NCBI GenBank assembly: GCA_902785945.1
Contig: CADAAR010000018.1
Span: 1-55,042, forward strand
Origin: an uncultured Prevotellaceae bacterium
Lineage (GTDB): Bacteria > Bacteroidota > Bacteroidia > Bacteroidales > Bacteroidaceae
Length of the DNA: 55,042 nucleotides
Direction of reading: 5' to 3'
Made by a program: the position numbers and the translations under genes. The notes below the pieces were generated by a model, which was given only the letters and a program-made list of their open reading frames with translations, ran no database searches and had not been told where the DNA came from. Below, piece by piece: positions 47,710 to 55,042 of this stretch (position 1 is the stretch's first letter; each line of letters opens with the position of its first letter).

Positions 47710-49530
47710 ATGAAAAAGATACATTATATTATTATAGGAGCACTGACTGTCGGAATGTCACTCGTTAGTTGTAGCGACTTCCTGGAGGCAGAAAACAAAA
47801 GTGCTGGAGGCCAGACAGCCGCAGACTATTTCAAAACTCCTGAAGGACTTAAGTCCTGGCGCGTCAATACATTCAACACACTGAAGTCTCTCGTTACATC
47901 CAACAGTATCTACGAGAACAGTTCAGACCTTTATTGGCCTTCGCGTGGCAACGGTATTGATGAGTTTGTACAGTTTACGCTTAATAGCCAGTCTGGTTCG
48001 TGCGAAGATCTCTATGTAGCAGGTTTCAACGTAGTGAACTATGCTAACGGATTGCTCTTCTATGGTGGCGACACATACAAGACAGATGCCTATTTCCTCC
48101 GTGCATATGCCTATTATGTCCTGACTCAGCAATTTGGTCCTGTTCCCTACAGCAAAGAATACATCAACAATGCCAATCGCGATTATCCTCGTGAAGAGCT
48201 GAAGACCATCTATGATGGTTGCATCGCCGATTTGGAAGAGGTTTATTCAAGTGCGCCAGAAAAGAGTGCTACGTATGATGGCAGTGTTAACAAGCGTGCC
48301 ATCGCTGCCTTGATTGCAAAATTCAATCTGGCTGCAGCCTGGGATCTTGAGACAAAACTTGACAATGCTGAACAGGGTACATATAGCATTACCGGTACCT
48401 CTTATGCAGCAAAGGCAGCAGAATGGGCTGAAACATCCATCAGCGGTATTGCCCTGACACAGAGTTTTGAACAGAAGTGGGCTCCCAGCAATGAGGACAC
48501 CAACCCTGAAACATTCTTCTCTGTACAGTATGATCGCGCCGGCTATCCTGGCACAAATGGTGGTCACGGCTTGCAGAATGACTATGGTTCATACTACGGT
48601 GATATCTCTGGTACATTTATGAAATCTGTTGGTTCTACTAAGGTTCCTTCAGTCAAGTCACTTTATCTCTGGGCTCCTGGCGATGAGCGTTATGAGGCAA
48701 CTTTCATGACAACATTCTATAACACAAAGGACAAGAACAATGGTGGCGTGTGGGGAACAGAAGGCTACTATGCATATTATAATGCATCCGATGCAGCCAA
48801 GCAGAAACTGCCCATCGCCTTCATCTATGCTCCCTATTATACAGACCAGACAGAGTTTGAAGCTATGCTGACTTCTATGGCATCAAGATTCCCCAAGACG
48901 AATATGGCAAATGCGCCACAGGCTTATATCATGGCTAACCCGGTTATTGCTTACAAATTTGATGCTGACGGTAAATGGAGTGTTGACGAAAAGGAAAGTG
49001 GTGCATACAATAACTCCACATTAAGTGCCCGTCTTAACTTCACCCCTGTTGTAAAGAAATGGGATGATCCTGAGACTGCCCAGTCTAATCTGAACCGTAC
49101 AGAATGCTACCGCGACATTGTTCTGCTCCACGCTTCTGATCTCTATCTGGTAGCTGCCGAAGCTTACATGCTTCTTGGACAGGAAGCCAAGTGCTTGGAG
49201 AAAATCAATGCAGTACGTGCCCGCGCTAAAGCCGGTAGCATCAACTCTCTTGCAGACTACGCCCCTGAATATACCCATCCAGGAAACCTCCGTATGATTG
49301 ATCTCGTACTCGACGAGCGCGCCCGTGAGCTCTATGCAGAAAGCAAGAGATATGAGGATCTACGTCGTACTCGCCAACTGGTGAAATACAATATTGCTTA
49401 TAACAACTACATTGACAATGTAGCCGCCATGAGCGACAATCAGGGTAATATCAAATGGTATCGTCCTATTCCTACTACGGAAATCAGTTCAAACACATCC
49501 GAAGGTATGTATCAGAATCCTGGTTATTAA
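47710..49530 (+). CDS. susD: SusD-type surface glycan-binding lipoprotein
   Basis: The 606-residue lipoprotein forms the lid of the SusC transporter. I chose the ATG at 47710 (MKKIHYIIIGALTVGMSLVSC, lipobox cysteine) rather than the one at 47683, which would spoil the signal. RAYAYYVLTQQFGPVPY, RAIAALIAKFNLAAAW and the C-terminal RARELYAESKRYEDLRRTRQL are the RagB/SusD motifs. DLYLVAAEAYMLLGQEAKCLEKINAVRARA is the conserved TPR region. It is co-transcribed with susC. Confidence 0.95.
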   Translation: MKKIHYIIIGALTVGMSLVSCSDFLEAENKSAGGQTAADYFKTPEGLKSWRVNTFNTLKSLVTSNSIYENSSDLYWPSRGNGIDEFVQFTLNSQSGSCEDLYVAGFNVVNYANGLLFYGGDTYKTDAYFLRAYAYYVLTQQFGPVPYSKEYINNANRDYPREELKTIYDGCIADLEEVYSSAPEKSATYDGSVNKRAIAALIAKFNLAAAWDLETKLDNAEQGTYSITGTSYAAKAAEWAETSISGIALTQSFEQKWAPSNEDTNPETFFSVQYDRAGYPGTNGGHGLQNDYGSYYGDISGTFMKSVGSTKVPSVKSLYLWAPGDERYEATFMTTFYNTKDKNNGGVWGTEGYYAYYNASDAAKQKLPIAFIYAPYYTDQTEFEAMLTSMASRFPKTNMANAPQAYIMANPVIAYKFDADGKWSVDEKESGAYNNSTLSARLNFTPVVKKWDDPETAQSNLNRTECYRDIVLLHASDLYLVAAEAYMLLGQEAKCLEKINAVRARAKAGSINSLADYAPEYTHPGNLRMIDLVLDERARELYAESKRYEDLRRTRQLVKYNIAYNNYIDNVAAMSDNQGNIKWYRPIPTTEISSNTSEGMYQNPGY

Positions 49531-49557
49531 TTCAAAATCAATTAAACTGAAAAAGTT

Positions 49558-50025
49558 ATGAAAAAAATACTATTAATCGCATCGGTGCTCTTTTCTGCCG
49601 TGCTCGGATTTACAGCATGCAGTAGTGATGATGACGACTATTCTAACTATAACTTGTCATCCGATTGCGGTGCCGCTGTTGCAAAAACCTACAATGGCAC
49701 ATGGACACGCACTTTGGGAGACGAAGAAACTGTAACCAGTTCTTCCTCTATTACATTGGCTGGCACAGATAAGCCACATGTGGTTTCAATAACGATTCCT
49801 GCAAATGATGAAATAAAGATGGCAAGTTATACTGTCCCTGCCAACATAACCCAATTGAGCGAGACACGCTATGCCATTACCCTACCTGCATCTAGCAATA
49901 CTTTGGTAACAACGACAGGTATGCGTGCATATGTTGACAACGGAGAACTTATTATGGATTTCATTATGAGCGTCAAAGTTGGTCGTAAAAATTACGAATA
50001 TTCATACCACTTTGTAGGAAAGTAA
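49558..50025 (+). CDS. Small surface lipoprotein of the pectin locus
   Basis: The 155-residue protein has a lipoprotein signal (MKKILLIASVLFSAVLGFTAC) and CSSDDDDY right after it, an acidic stretch matching the Bacteroidetes surface-export signal. The rest is beta-rich (GTWTRTLGDEETVTSSSSITLAG, NGELIMDFIMSVKVGRKNYEYSYHFVGK), like small calycin or immunoglobulin-type domains. Position after SusD suggests a glycan-binding accessory (SusE/F-like), but it is much shorter. A terminator follows directly. Confidence 0.75.
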   Translation: MKKILLIASVLFSAVLGFTACSSDDDDYSNYNLSSDCGAAVAKTYNGTWTRTLGDEETVTSSSSITLAGTDKPHVVSITIPANDEIKMASYTVPANITQLSETRYAITLPASSNTLVTTTGMRAYVDNGELIMDFIMSVKVGRKNYEYSYHFVGK

Positions 50026-50032
50026 CCTCTCA

Positions 50033-50060
50033 TAGCCCAGATGTTTAGGCATCTGGGCTA
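50033..50060 (+). terminator. Terminator of the susCD transcript
   Basis: TAGCCCAGATG (50033-50043) and CATCTGGGCTA (50050-50060) form an 11-bp perfect stem with a 6-base loop, followed by ATAATAAAAA. Confidence 0.8.
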
Positions 50061-50079
50061 ATAATAAAAATAGCAAAAA

Positions 50080-50111
50080 TTTGGGTAATTCGAAAAAAGA
50101 ATTTATCTTTG
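50080..50111 (+). promoter_or_regulatory. Promoter of the secreted-protein gene
   Basis: TTTG (50080-50083), a 20-bp spacer and TATCTTTG (50104-50111) match the consensus exactly. No AAACGTTT site lies upstream, unlike the other pectin-locus promoters. Confidence 0.75.
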
Positions 50112-50154
50112 CACAGTATTTATCACTTTATTTATTAATTAAAACAAAACAATT

Positions 50155-51096
50155 ATGAAGAAAATTTTACTTAGCGCAATGGCTCTCGTAGCCGCAATGA
50201 GTGTAAATGCTCAGGTTGAAATCGGAGCAATGACACAGGAGCGCGCCGACGCAATCTTCGTTGGTGAGCCCAACACTGCTCAGAAGGACAAGACCGATCT
50301 GACTAACTGGAAACTTGATGCTGGTACCGTTCTTTTCCAGACAGAGAGTGTTATCTGCACAAACCTTTACTCAGATGATTATGGTTATGCCAAGACTGGT
50401 CTGAGCAAGAACAATGTCAAGGTGAACGGTGAGGACTTCGGTTCTGTAACTGGTATTCAGGGAAGTGTTAACGGCCCTGCAACTGCTGCTTCTACAGGAG
50501 AGTTCCCCACTCAGGGTTGTATCTACCACTTCGTTCCTTCTAAGGATGGCTATCTCTATGTATTGCATAAAGCATCAGCCAACAAGAACTATGTTGTATT
50601 CGAGGAGAAGACCCGTATTCCCTACATCTATTCAGCTGCTGACGGTGGTGCTTACGACCTCGCTACTATCGAGGGGGCAACCGTAACTGATGGTGAGGGT
50701 ATCACCACTATCGCTCCTGACTACGCTATTGGAAAGGCACAGGAAATCTTTGGTGAAGAAGGTAAGGGTGCTGGCACATGTGTTATCAAGTTCCAGGTAT
50801 TCAAGGATCTTGCTTACGATGTGCTCGCTACTGGTTCTAAGATGACAACCGCTGGTTTCGTTTTCGACACCGACGGTAAGTCTACAATCACTCTTGAGAC
50901 TGCCAATGAGGATGGTTCTGTCGATGTAACGACTCTGTTGAAGGATGGTGCTATTCCTGGTTCTCCTAATGGCATTCAGGCAGTGAAGACCGCTAAGGCT
51001 CAGAGCAATGTTCTCTACAACCTCGCTGGTCAGAAGGTTAACAGCAACTACAAGGGTGTTGTTGTTGTCAACGGACAGAAGATGATTCAGAAGTAA
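50155..51096 (+). CDS. Secreted protein with sorting-like C-terminal tail
   Basis: The 313-residue protein has a clean signal peptide (MKKILLSAMALVAAMSVNAQ). I do not recognise the body. It is beta-rich and low in charge, with a repeated aromatic/Gly pattern (GCIYHFVPSKDGYLYVLHKASANKNYVVFEEK). The last 25 residues, VLYNLAGQKVNSNYKGVVVVNGQKMIQK, match the tails of the PL1 and CE8 proteins. This points to a shared secretion or anchoring signal. The strong consensus promoter and terminator suggest high, independent expression. Confidence 0.75.
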   Translation: MKKILLSAMALVAAMSVNAQVEIGAMTQERADAIFVGEPNTAQKDKTDLTNWKLDAGTVLFQTESVICTNLYSDDYGYAKTGLSKNNVKVNGEDFGSVTGIQGSVNGPATAASTGEFPTQGCIYHFVPSKDGYLYVLHKASANKNYVVFEEKTRIPYIYSAADGGAYDLATIEGATVTDGEGITTIAPDYAIGKAQEIFGEEGKGAGTCVIKFQVFKDLAYDVLATGSKMTTAGFVFDTDGKSTITLETANEDGSVDVTTLLKDGAIPGSPNGIQAVKTAKAQSNVLYNLAGQKVNSNYKGVVVVNGQKMIQK

Positions 51097-51133
51097 TCCA
51101 AGTACCAAGCTCCTATAAAGGAATATTCAAAAT

Positions 51134-51167
51134 AAAACAGCCGGAAGCAAAAACTTCCGGCTGTTTT
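51134..51167 (+). terminator. Terminator with 14-bp stem
   Basis: AAAACAGCCGGAAG (51134-51147) and CTTCCGGCTGTTTT (51154-51167) form a perfect stem with a 6-base loop. A- and T-runs on both sides let it serve both convergent transcripts. Confidence 0.9.
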
Positions 51168-51195
51168 CGTCTGCATATCAATGCGATAATATCGA

Positions 51196-51618
51196 CTATT
51201 CATTCCTTACCAATTCCCAGCCTCGTAGCATAGCGAAATAGTCAAGAGATGATGTACCGTTCTCTTGGATGGCCATGGCGGCACCGAGCATCATCCAACG
51301 GGCGGACTGGTCCGAGGGGATGCCGAGAGGTTCGTCGGGGGAGATGCCGGTGAGACGCGACACATTGGCGATATACGCCTCCGTGTTGTTCTCACTCGAC
51401 GGGGCCCAGCGACGGATGATCGTACGGATGGTGTAGAGACGATACTTGTGATAGTACGTCCGTGTGAGCAGATAGAAGGCTGCCCGCCAACCATACTCCA
51501 ATGATTTGAACTGGCAGAAGGCAGCATCCTGCTGCCGTTCTGCGAGACCTTTCCACTGATCCTTCGCTGTGCGTCGGATGTTCAGCGGGTTGTGATTACG
51601 AATTCCTCGTGGTAACAT
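51196..51618 (-). CDS. P5-like lysozyme/structural protein
   Basis: The 140-residue protein opens LPRGIRNHNPLNIRR and continues WKGLAERQQDAAFCQFKSLEYGWRAAFYLL and YTIRTIIRRWAPSSENNTEAYI. These motifs belong to the phage structural protein P5-like/peptidoglycan-hydrolase family common in Bacteroidetes integrated elements. It has no signal peptide. It follows the DUF3987 gene on the same strand after a nonamer array, so both likely belong to one mobile-element module. Confidence 0.75.
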   Translation of the reverse strand: MLPRGIRNHNPLNIRRTAKDQWKGLAERQQDAAFCQFKSLEYGWRAAFYLLTRTYYHKYRLYTIRTIIRRWAPSSENNTEAYIANVSRLTGISPDEPLGIPSDQSARWMMLGAAMAIQENGTSSLDYFAMLRGWELVRNE

Positions 51619-51636
51619 AATTATAAATGTCCAAAG

Positions 51637-51670
51637 TGAATAACTGAATAACTTGAATAACTCGAATAAC
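51637..51670. repeat. 8/9-bp array between DUF3987 and P5-like genes
   Basis: TGAATAAC, TGAATAAC, TTGAATAAC, TCGAATAAC. On the minus strand it starts in the TAG stop codon of the DUF3987 gene (51670-51672) and extends towards the P5-like start (51618). Confidence 0.8.
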
Positions 51671-54300
51671 TAAGGCAGTTCAGATACGACCTTCCTATAA
51701 AGACCGTATTTCACATCCTCAACCACTCCGTCTTCACGAAACCTTGTGATGGCCTTAGAGGCAGAGGACTGAGAACAACCGAAACATTCCATGAACTGCA
51801 GCGTCCTGAACTCATCAGGCAACTTGCGGAAACACTCGTCGTAGCGGGTGGTACGCTTCCTGACCACAAACTCCTTGTTCTGGTCGGCGAAGTAGTTGAA
51901 GGCCATCTCGCCGAAGAAGAACTGCTGGCACTTGTACTGGATTTCCATTGCCAGACGGCAAAGCCGCTTGTCGTTGTCATCCATTGTCAGCGTCTTATTC
52001 TCCTGCCACTCGTCCCAATGACGCATCAGGATGAAGGGGAGGCTTACACCTATTCCATAATAAGGTATTCGCTTCAAAAGGGTGCGGTCTGCCTTGTCGC
52101 TGTTAAACTCTGCGATTTCCAAGTGCGAAGACTGCCAGTCGAAGGTCTCATCGTTGAGGGGTTCGATGGGAAGTTCACCCTCCACCCTATCCAAACGATA
52201 AGCCCACGTTCTCAAAGTCTCGTTGGCATTGGGGTCCACCTCCTGATGTCGCTGAGCCGTGCCCTTGTCTGGCAGGGGAATGACAGCCAAACGGGTGCTC
52301 ATACCAGAACCGAAGTTCCTTTGATTCACCTTGCGATGCAAGGCATAGGGTGTGCCGGTGTAGATGAAGTTCCAGAATACATTAAACATGCCGGTAATGC
52401 TCTCCTGATTGGCGTACATCTGACCGTCCTGCTCGTTGTGGAAGGCTTTCAGTTCCATAATCTCGCGGTCTTTCCAGTCGCCACCTTTATTATTCTTGGT
52501 AACGTTATCAAGCTCGGAATCGAAACTGAACATGTGGAGGTTCATGGGCTGACCCTGAACATTCTCCACCGCTGCCAGCATGTGACGGATAAACTCACCT
52601 GTCGCCGTGCGGGCTGGATGAACACGGATTCCCACAACAGGCTTTTTGAGGGCTTCACCCTTCTGGGCCTTGGTTGATGTAGTTCGTTCCGTTCTGCCAT
52701 CCTTGTAGCGATTCAACGCATCAATCAGACATTGATCTGCCTGAATCATCGGATCGGCAATCTTGAAGTAAAACTTTTCAATCACATTCTTTCCCGCACC
52801 TGGATCACCGATGATAAAGATGCAATAGTTCAATCGGCGCACAATCTCCGGCTCATACCAGAAATGGTAATAAGCCCTCGTCATCAGCGTACCAAACAAC
52901 GCAGCACTACTAAAGAGAATGGCCGGCATCTTATGCGGATGTGCATTCAAAAACAACTCCTTCATACACGGATAAAACTCTGCCATCTCCTTTAACTCCT
53001 CAGCCCACTTATCCAGCGGCAACTGTCCGTAGATATCCTCAGCGTCACTCGGGGTCTGGCTCATCTGTGATGTCGCTTGCGATGTCACAGAGGTGCCTGA
53101 CCCCTGTGTGACGCCAACCTTAACCAGAGCCTCCTTCATCTTCTTAGGCATATACTCCCGATACTTGAACTCTATCACCGAATTGATAGTCGACCTCACA
53201 TTCTCGCCCTCAGCCGCCAAATCCTGCACCCAAGGCAACTGCATCATCACTCTTTCAATCAGGGTAGCGTTCTTACCGCAAAGATAGCGTAGGTGATTTG
53301 CTAATTCTACAAGAGTATCGTGGCGTTTATTAGTCAGGTCTTTACCATCCAACCAAGCCTCGATGATCTTGGTGTACGGCACACCGTTATAACTCAAAGA
53401 CTCAGCAGACTGTGAACCTCCACCATTACCGTCGTGAACGCCCTGTTGGTTTTCTCCAGCAGCTTGTACGGAGGCCACGCCAGAACCACCAGCGTCAGTC
53501 TTAGCAAAATCAAGAGTAGGCTGGCTATGACCAGCATGATACTGCGAGTTGTATTTCTCGCCAAATTCAATGTTCTCATACGTAAATAATTCGTTTTCGT
53601 TAATAAATAAAATGTCCTCGCGAGTCGTCAGGAAAGCCCCTCGACTTGCATCCTTGCAGGCCTCATCAGGATTGAGTCCCAACTTAGCCGAGAAGTCCTT
53701 CTGATTGTCTATAAGATTCCCGACAGCAACGTCGGCCTTGAAGAGCACCTTCAGACCGTGTCCAGACGGCGTGATATAAACCAGTAGAATCCTTGCCTTA
53801 TCCTCGTCTGAGAGTTTGGCGTAGGCCTCAGCCCAAACAGCCCTGCAATCTCCCTCGATATGGTCGAAGTCAATCACACATAAACCGTTCAGCCTACATG
53901 CCGCCTGCTTCCTCCAACACCCTAGTTTTCCACTCGCCGAAGCGGTCTCAACATAGGTGGCGATGAAGATGACAAACGGCAGCGACTTTTTCAGGTTGTC
54001 GCAATACGCTTGGAGCTTCTTTTCCAAAGTCAAAGCTTGAAACGCCTCGCCTTTGCTCTTTCCTCCAGCCACTTTCTTCTTGTTGGTTTCCTGCCCCTGG
54101 CAGAATTTGATGAAATTCTCATCCTTTGCCCACTGATTAAGCAAGTCCTGATCTCCCTCTAAGATGGAGGGCAGCGCCTCCCTGAGCTTACGATGCTGAG
54201 TCGTAAGCCAACGGGTCTGGGCACTGTCCACCAACTGATTGAAGATTGCGGCAGTCACTATTGCTGTGGGCAAATCGAATCTTGATTGATTACAAAACAT
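51670..54300 (-). CDS. BT4734-like/DUF3987 primase-helicase-type protein
   Basis: The 876-residue protein has an N-terminal BT4734-like (VirE N-terminal) domain. LCVIDFDHIEGDCRAVW and ILLVYITPSGHGLKVLFKAD resemble the acidic catalytic core of primase-polymerase folds. A linker and a DUF3987 ATPase-like domain follow (WAEELKEMAEFYPCMKE, NYCIFIIGDPGAGKNVIEKFYF with the Walker A loop, TATGEFIRHML, FSFDSELDNVTKNNKGGDWKDREI). The C-terminus resembles a winged helix (CFGCSQSSASKAITRFREDGVV). Such proteins are found in Bacteroidetes integrated and phage-derived elements and probably act in replication. No integrase is in the window. Confidence 0.85.
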   Translation of the reverse strand: MFCNQSRFDLPTAIVTAAIFNQLVDSAQTRWLTTQHRKLREALPSILEGDQDLLNQWAKDENFIKFCQGQETNKKKVAGGKSKGEAFQALTLEKKLQAYCDNLKKSLPFVIFIATYVETASASGKLGCWRKQAACRLNGLCVIDFDHIEGDCRAVWAEAYAKLSDEDKARILLVYITPSGHGLKVLFKADVAVGNLIDNQKDFSAKLGLNPDEACKDASRGAFLTTREDILFINENELFTYENIEFGEKYNSQYHAGHSQPTLDFAKTDAGGSGVASVQAAGENQQGVHDGNGGGSQSAESLSYNGVPYTKIIEAWLDGKDLTNKRHDTLVELANHLRYLCGKNATLIERVMMQLPWVQDLAAEGENVRSTINSVIEFKYREYMPKKMKEALVKVGVTQGSGTSVTSQATSQMSQTPSDAEDIYGQLPLDKWAEELKEMAEFYPCMKELFLNAHPHKMPAILFSSAALFGTLMTRAYYHFWYEPEIVRRLNYCIFIIGDPGAGKNVIEKFYFKIADPMIQADQCLIDALNRYKDGRTERTTSTKAQKGEALKKPVVGIRVHPARTATGEFIRHMLAAVENVQGQPMNLHMFSFDSELDNVTKNNKGGDWKDREIMELKAFHNEQDGQMYANQESITGMFNVFWNFIYTGTPYALHRKVNQRNFGSGMSTRLAVIPLPDKGTAQRHQEVDPNANETLRTWAYRLDRVEGELPIEPLNDETFDWQSSHLEIAEFNSDKADRTLLKRIPYYGIGVSLPFILMRHWDEWQENKTLTMDDNDKRLCRLAMEIQYKCQQFFFGEMAFNYFADQNKEFVVRKRTTRYDECFRKLPDEFRTLQFMECFGCSQSSASKAITRFREDGVVEDVKYGLYRKVVSELP

Positions 54301-54337
54301 TTGTCAATCTCGCTTGTTAGACTGTACAACTCTCTCC

Positions 54338-54718
54338 TTACTTCCAACAATCCTTTCGCCTCGCGAAACAGACCTTCAGTCTGTCGCCGTTGATAAGATA
54401 CTCGCCTTTCGGCAAGGTAGGTTCACTGATCTGAATATCCTTGGTCAGCTTGGCCAGTTCCTGATGGAAATAAGCCGCCTTATCGGCCACATCGTCCGGA
54501 CATTTCAGTTCAATACATGTGAGCGGGTTCTTGCCAGTTGTGGCGTAGCGCTTACTACGGCCCACCTTCTTGACATCTTTCTGTGAAGGCTCACCCTTTT
54601 CCTGTGGCGTCACCTCAATCGAGTCATCGTCAAACACTCTGGTATTCGACTTGAAACTCTTCACGCATTTCTTTCTCTTAACGTCTTCCATGATTTCCTG
54701 AAATTCTAACGTATACAT
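54338..54718 (-). CDS. Hypothetical protein of the primase module
   Basis: I do not recognise this basic, mostly polar protein (KRKKCVKSFKSNTRVFDDDSIEVTPQEKGEP, KCPDDVADKAAYFHQELAKLTKDIQISEPTLPKGEYLINGDRLKVCF). I place the start at the ATG 54718 (MYTLEFQEIMEDV), because this ATG directly follows the heptamer array that begins in the stop codon of the upstream gene. Open frame also continues upstream to 54820, but there it is only array (MEDVRRK-like) and overlap with the neighbour. It lies 37 bp before the DUF3987 gene on the same strand. Confidence 0.6.
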   Translation of the reverse strand: MYTLEFQEIMEDVKRKKCVKSFKSNTRVFDDDSIEVTPQEKGEPSQKDVKKVGRSKRYATTGKNPLTCIELKCPDDVADKAAYFHQELAKLTKDIQISEPTLPKGEYLINGDRLKVCFARRKDCWK

Positions 54719-54756
54719 CTTCCTTCTTACATCTTCCATCTTCCTTCTTACATCAT
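54715..54756. repeat. Heptamer array in the primase module
   Basis: ACATCTT, CCTTCTT, ACATCTT, CCATCTT, CCTTCTT, ACATCAT: six units in strict 7-bp register. It joins the stop codon of 54748-55041 to the proposed start of the next gene at 54718. Confidence 0.88.
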
Positions 54757-55041
54757 ACATATTCTGTCGACGTAGATCGTCGTAGCCTGCATAGCCTCGC
54801 CGGTCTGCTGAGAGTTCCACTCACGTACCACCATCGAGCACTGCACCTTGTAGATGTACTGCGGGTCATACTTCGGACAGTTGACAGCCCTCTCGCCGGT
54901 GATTTCACCCAGGAAGGTGTCGATGCCGTCGGTCAACTTGAGAGTCACGGTGTTGATCACTTTCTGATCACCCGTCTTGCGGTCCATGTACTGGCGGGTC
55001 TGCAGCCCGCTCTGATTCAGAATTCTAACAATTCTTTCCAT
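54748..55041 (-). CDS. Hypothetical 97-residue protein at the window edge
   Basis: The frame starts at ATG 55041-55039, at the very end of the window, so a longer form cannot be excluded. MERIVRILNQSGLQTRQYMDRKTGDQKVINTVTL and a beta-rich remainder (FLGEITGERAV, YIYKVQCSMVVREWN, ATTIYVDRICMM) could form a small OB-like fold. That would suit a DNA-binding protein of the primase module, but this is a guess from position and strand pattern. The TAA stop is contributed by the heptamer array. Confidence 0.55.
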   Translation of the reverse strand: MERIVRILNQSGLQTRQYMDRKTGDQKVINTVTLKLTDGIDTFLGEITGERAVNCPKYDPQYIYKVQCSMVVREWNSQQTGEAMQATTIYVDRICMM

Positions 55042-55042
55042 A

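Overview
The window looks like a chromosome segment of a Prevotella-type member of the Bacteroidales. The evidence is a SusC/SusD pair, a UpxY-type NusG paralogue at the head of an exopolysaccharide operon, many promoters of the Bacteroidetes form TTTG-(19-20)-TAnnTTTG, lipoproteins with acidic residues after the lipobox cysteine, and a BT4734-like/DUF3987 protein. Genus is an inference; no rRNA or tRNA gene is present.

Layout. 1-8753 (minus strand) is a polysaccharide operon: UpxY regulator, an outer-membrane exporter split by a frameshift, a Wzz-type chain-length protein, then rfbC, rfbA and a truncated rfbB for dTDP-rhamnose. A toxin-antitoxin patch (Panacea antitoxin with a frameshifted small partner; RelE-like toxin with its antitoxin) and repeats interrupt it at 2.1-4.5 kb. 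8893-10830 encodes an unusual sugar kinase/nucleotidyltransferase fusion. 11-14.1 kb (plus) has an ECF sigma factor, a small protein, rpe and fmt. 14.6-22.9 kb (minus) has a ClC channel, a TsaC-like protein, prfC, rfbD, a DUF4924 protein, a LysE-type transporter and a SpoIIE-type phosphatase. 23.1-24.1 kb is a ROK glucokinase. 24.3-30.9 kb is a complete trpBEGDCFA operon behind a leader peptide with three consecutive Trp codons and an attenuator. 31-51.1 kb is a pectin-utilisation locus: a GH28-GH105-unknown fusion, an SGNH esterase, a PL1 pectate lyase, a very large CE8 pectin esterase, a 45-residue lipoprotein, SusC, SusD, a small lipoprotein and a secreted protein. 51.2-55 kb (minus) is a primase/helicase-like module typical of integrated elements.

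How it works together. CE8 removes methyl esters, PL1 and GH28 cut polygalacturonate, GH105 removes unsaturated uronates, and SusC/D import the products. Four promoters of this locus carry a near-palindromic motif centred on AAACGTTT at an almost constant 43-45 bp upstream of the -7 box, which suggests one shared activator encoded elsewhere.

The most unexpected structure is in the repeats. At least twelve short tandem arrays of 7-bp or about 9-bp units occur in 55 kb, plus one weaker one. Many fill exactly the gap from one gene's stop codon to the next gene's start codon. Four sit in frame inside rfbC, fmt, trpE and the GH28 fusion. A second class consists of 90-570 bp mosaic inverted-repeat elements whose central hairpin shows compensatory changes between copies.
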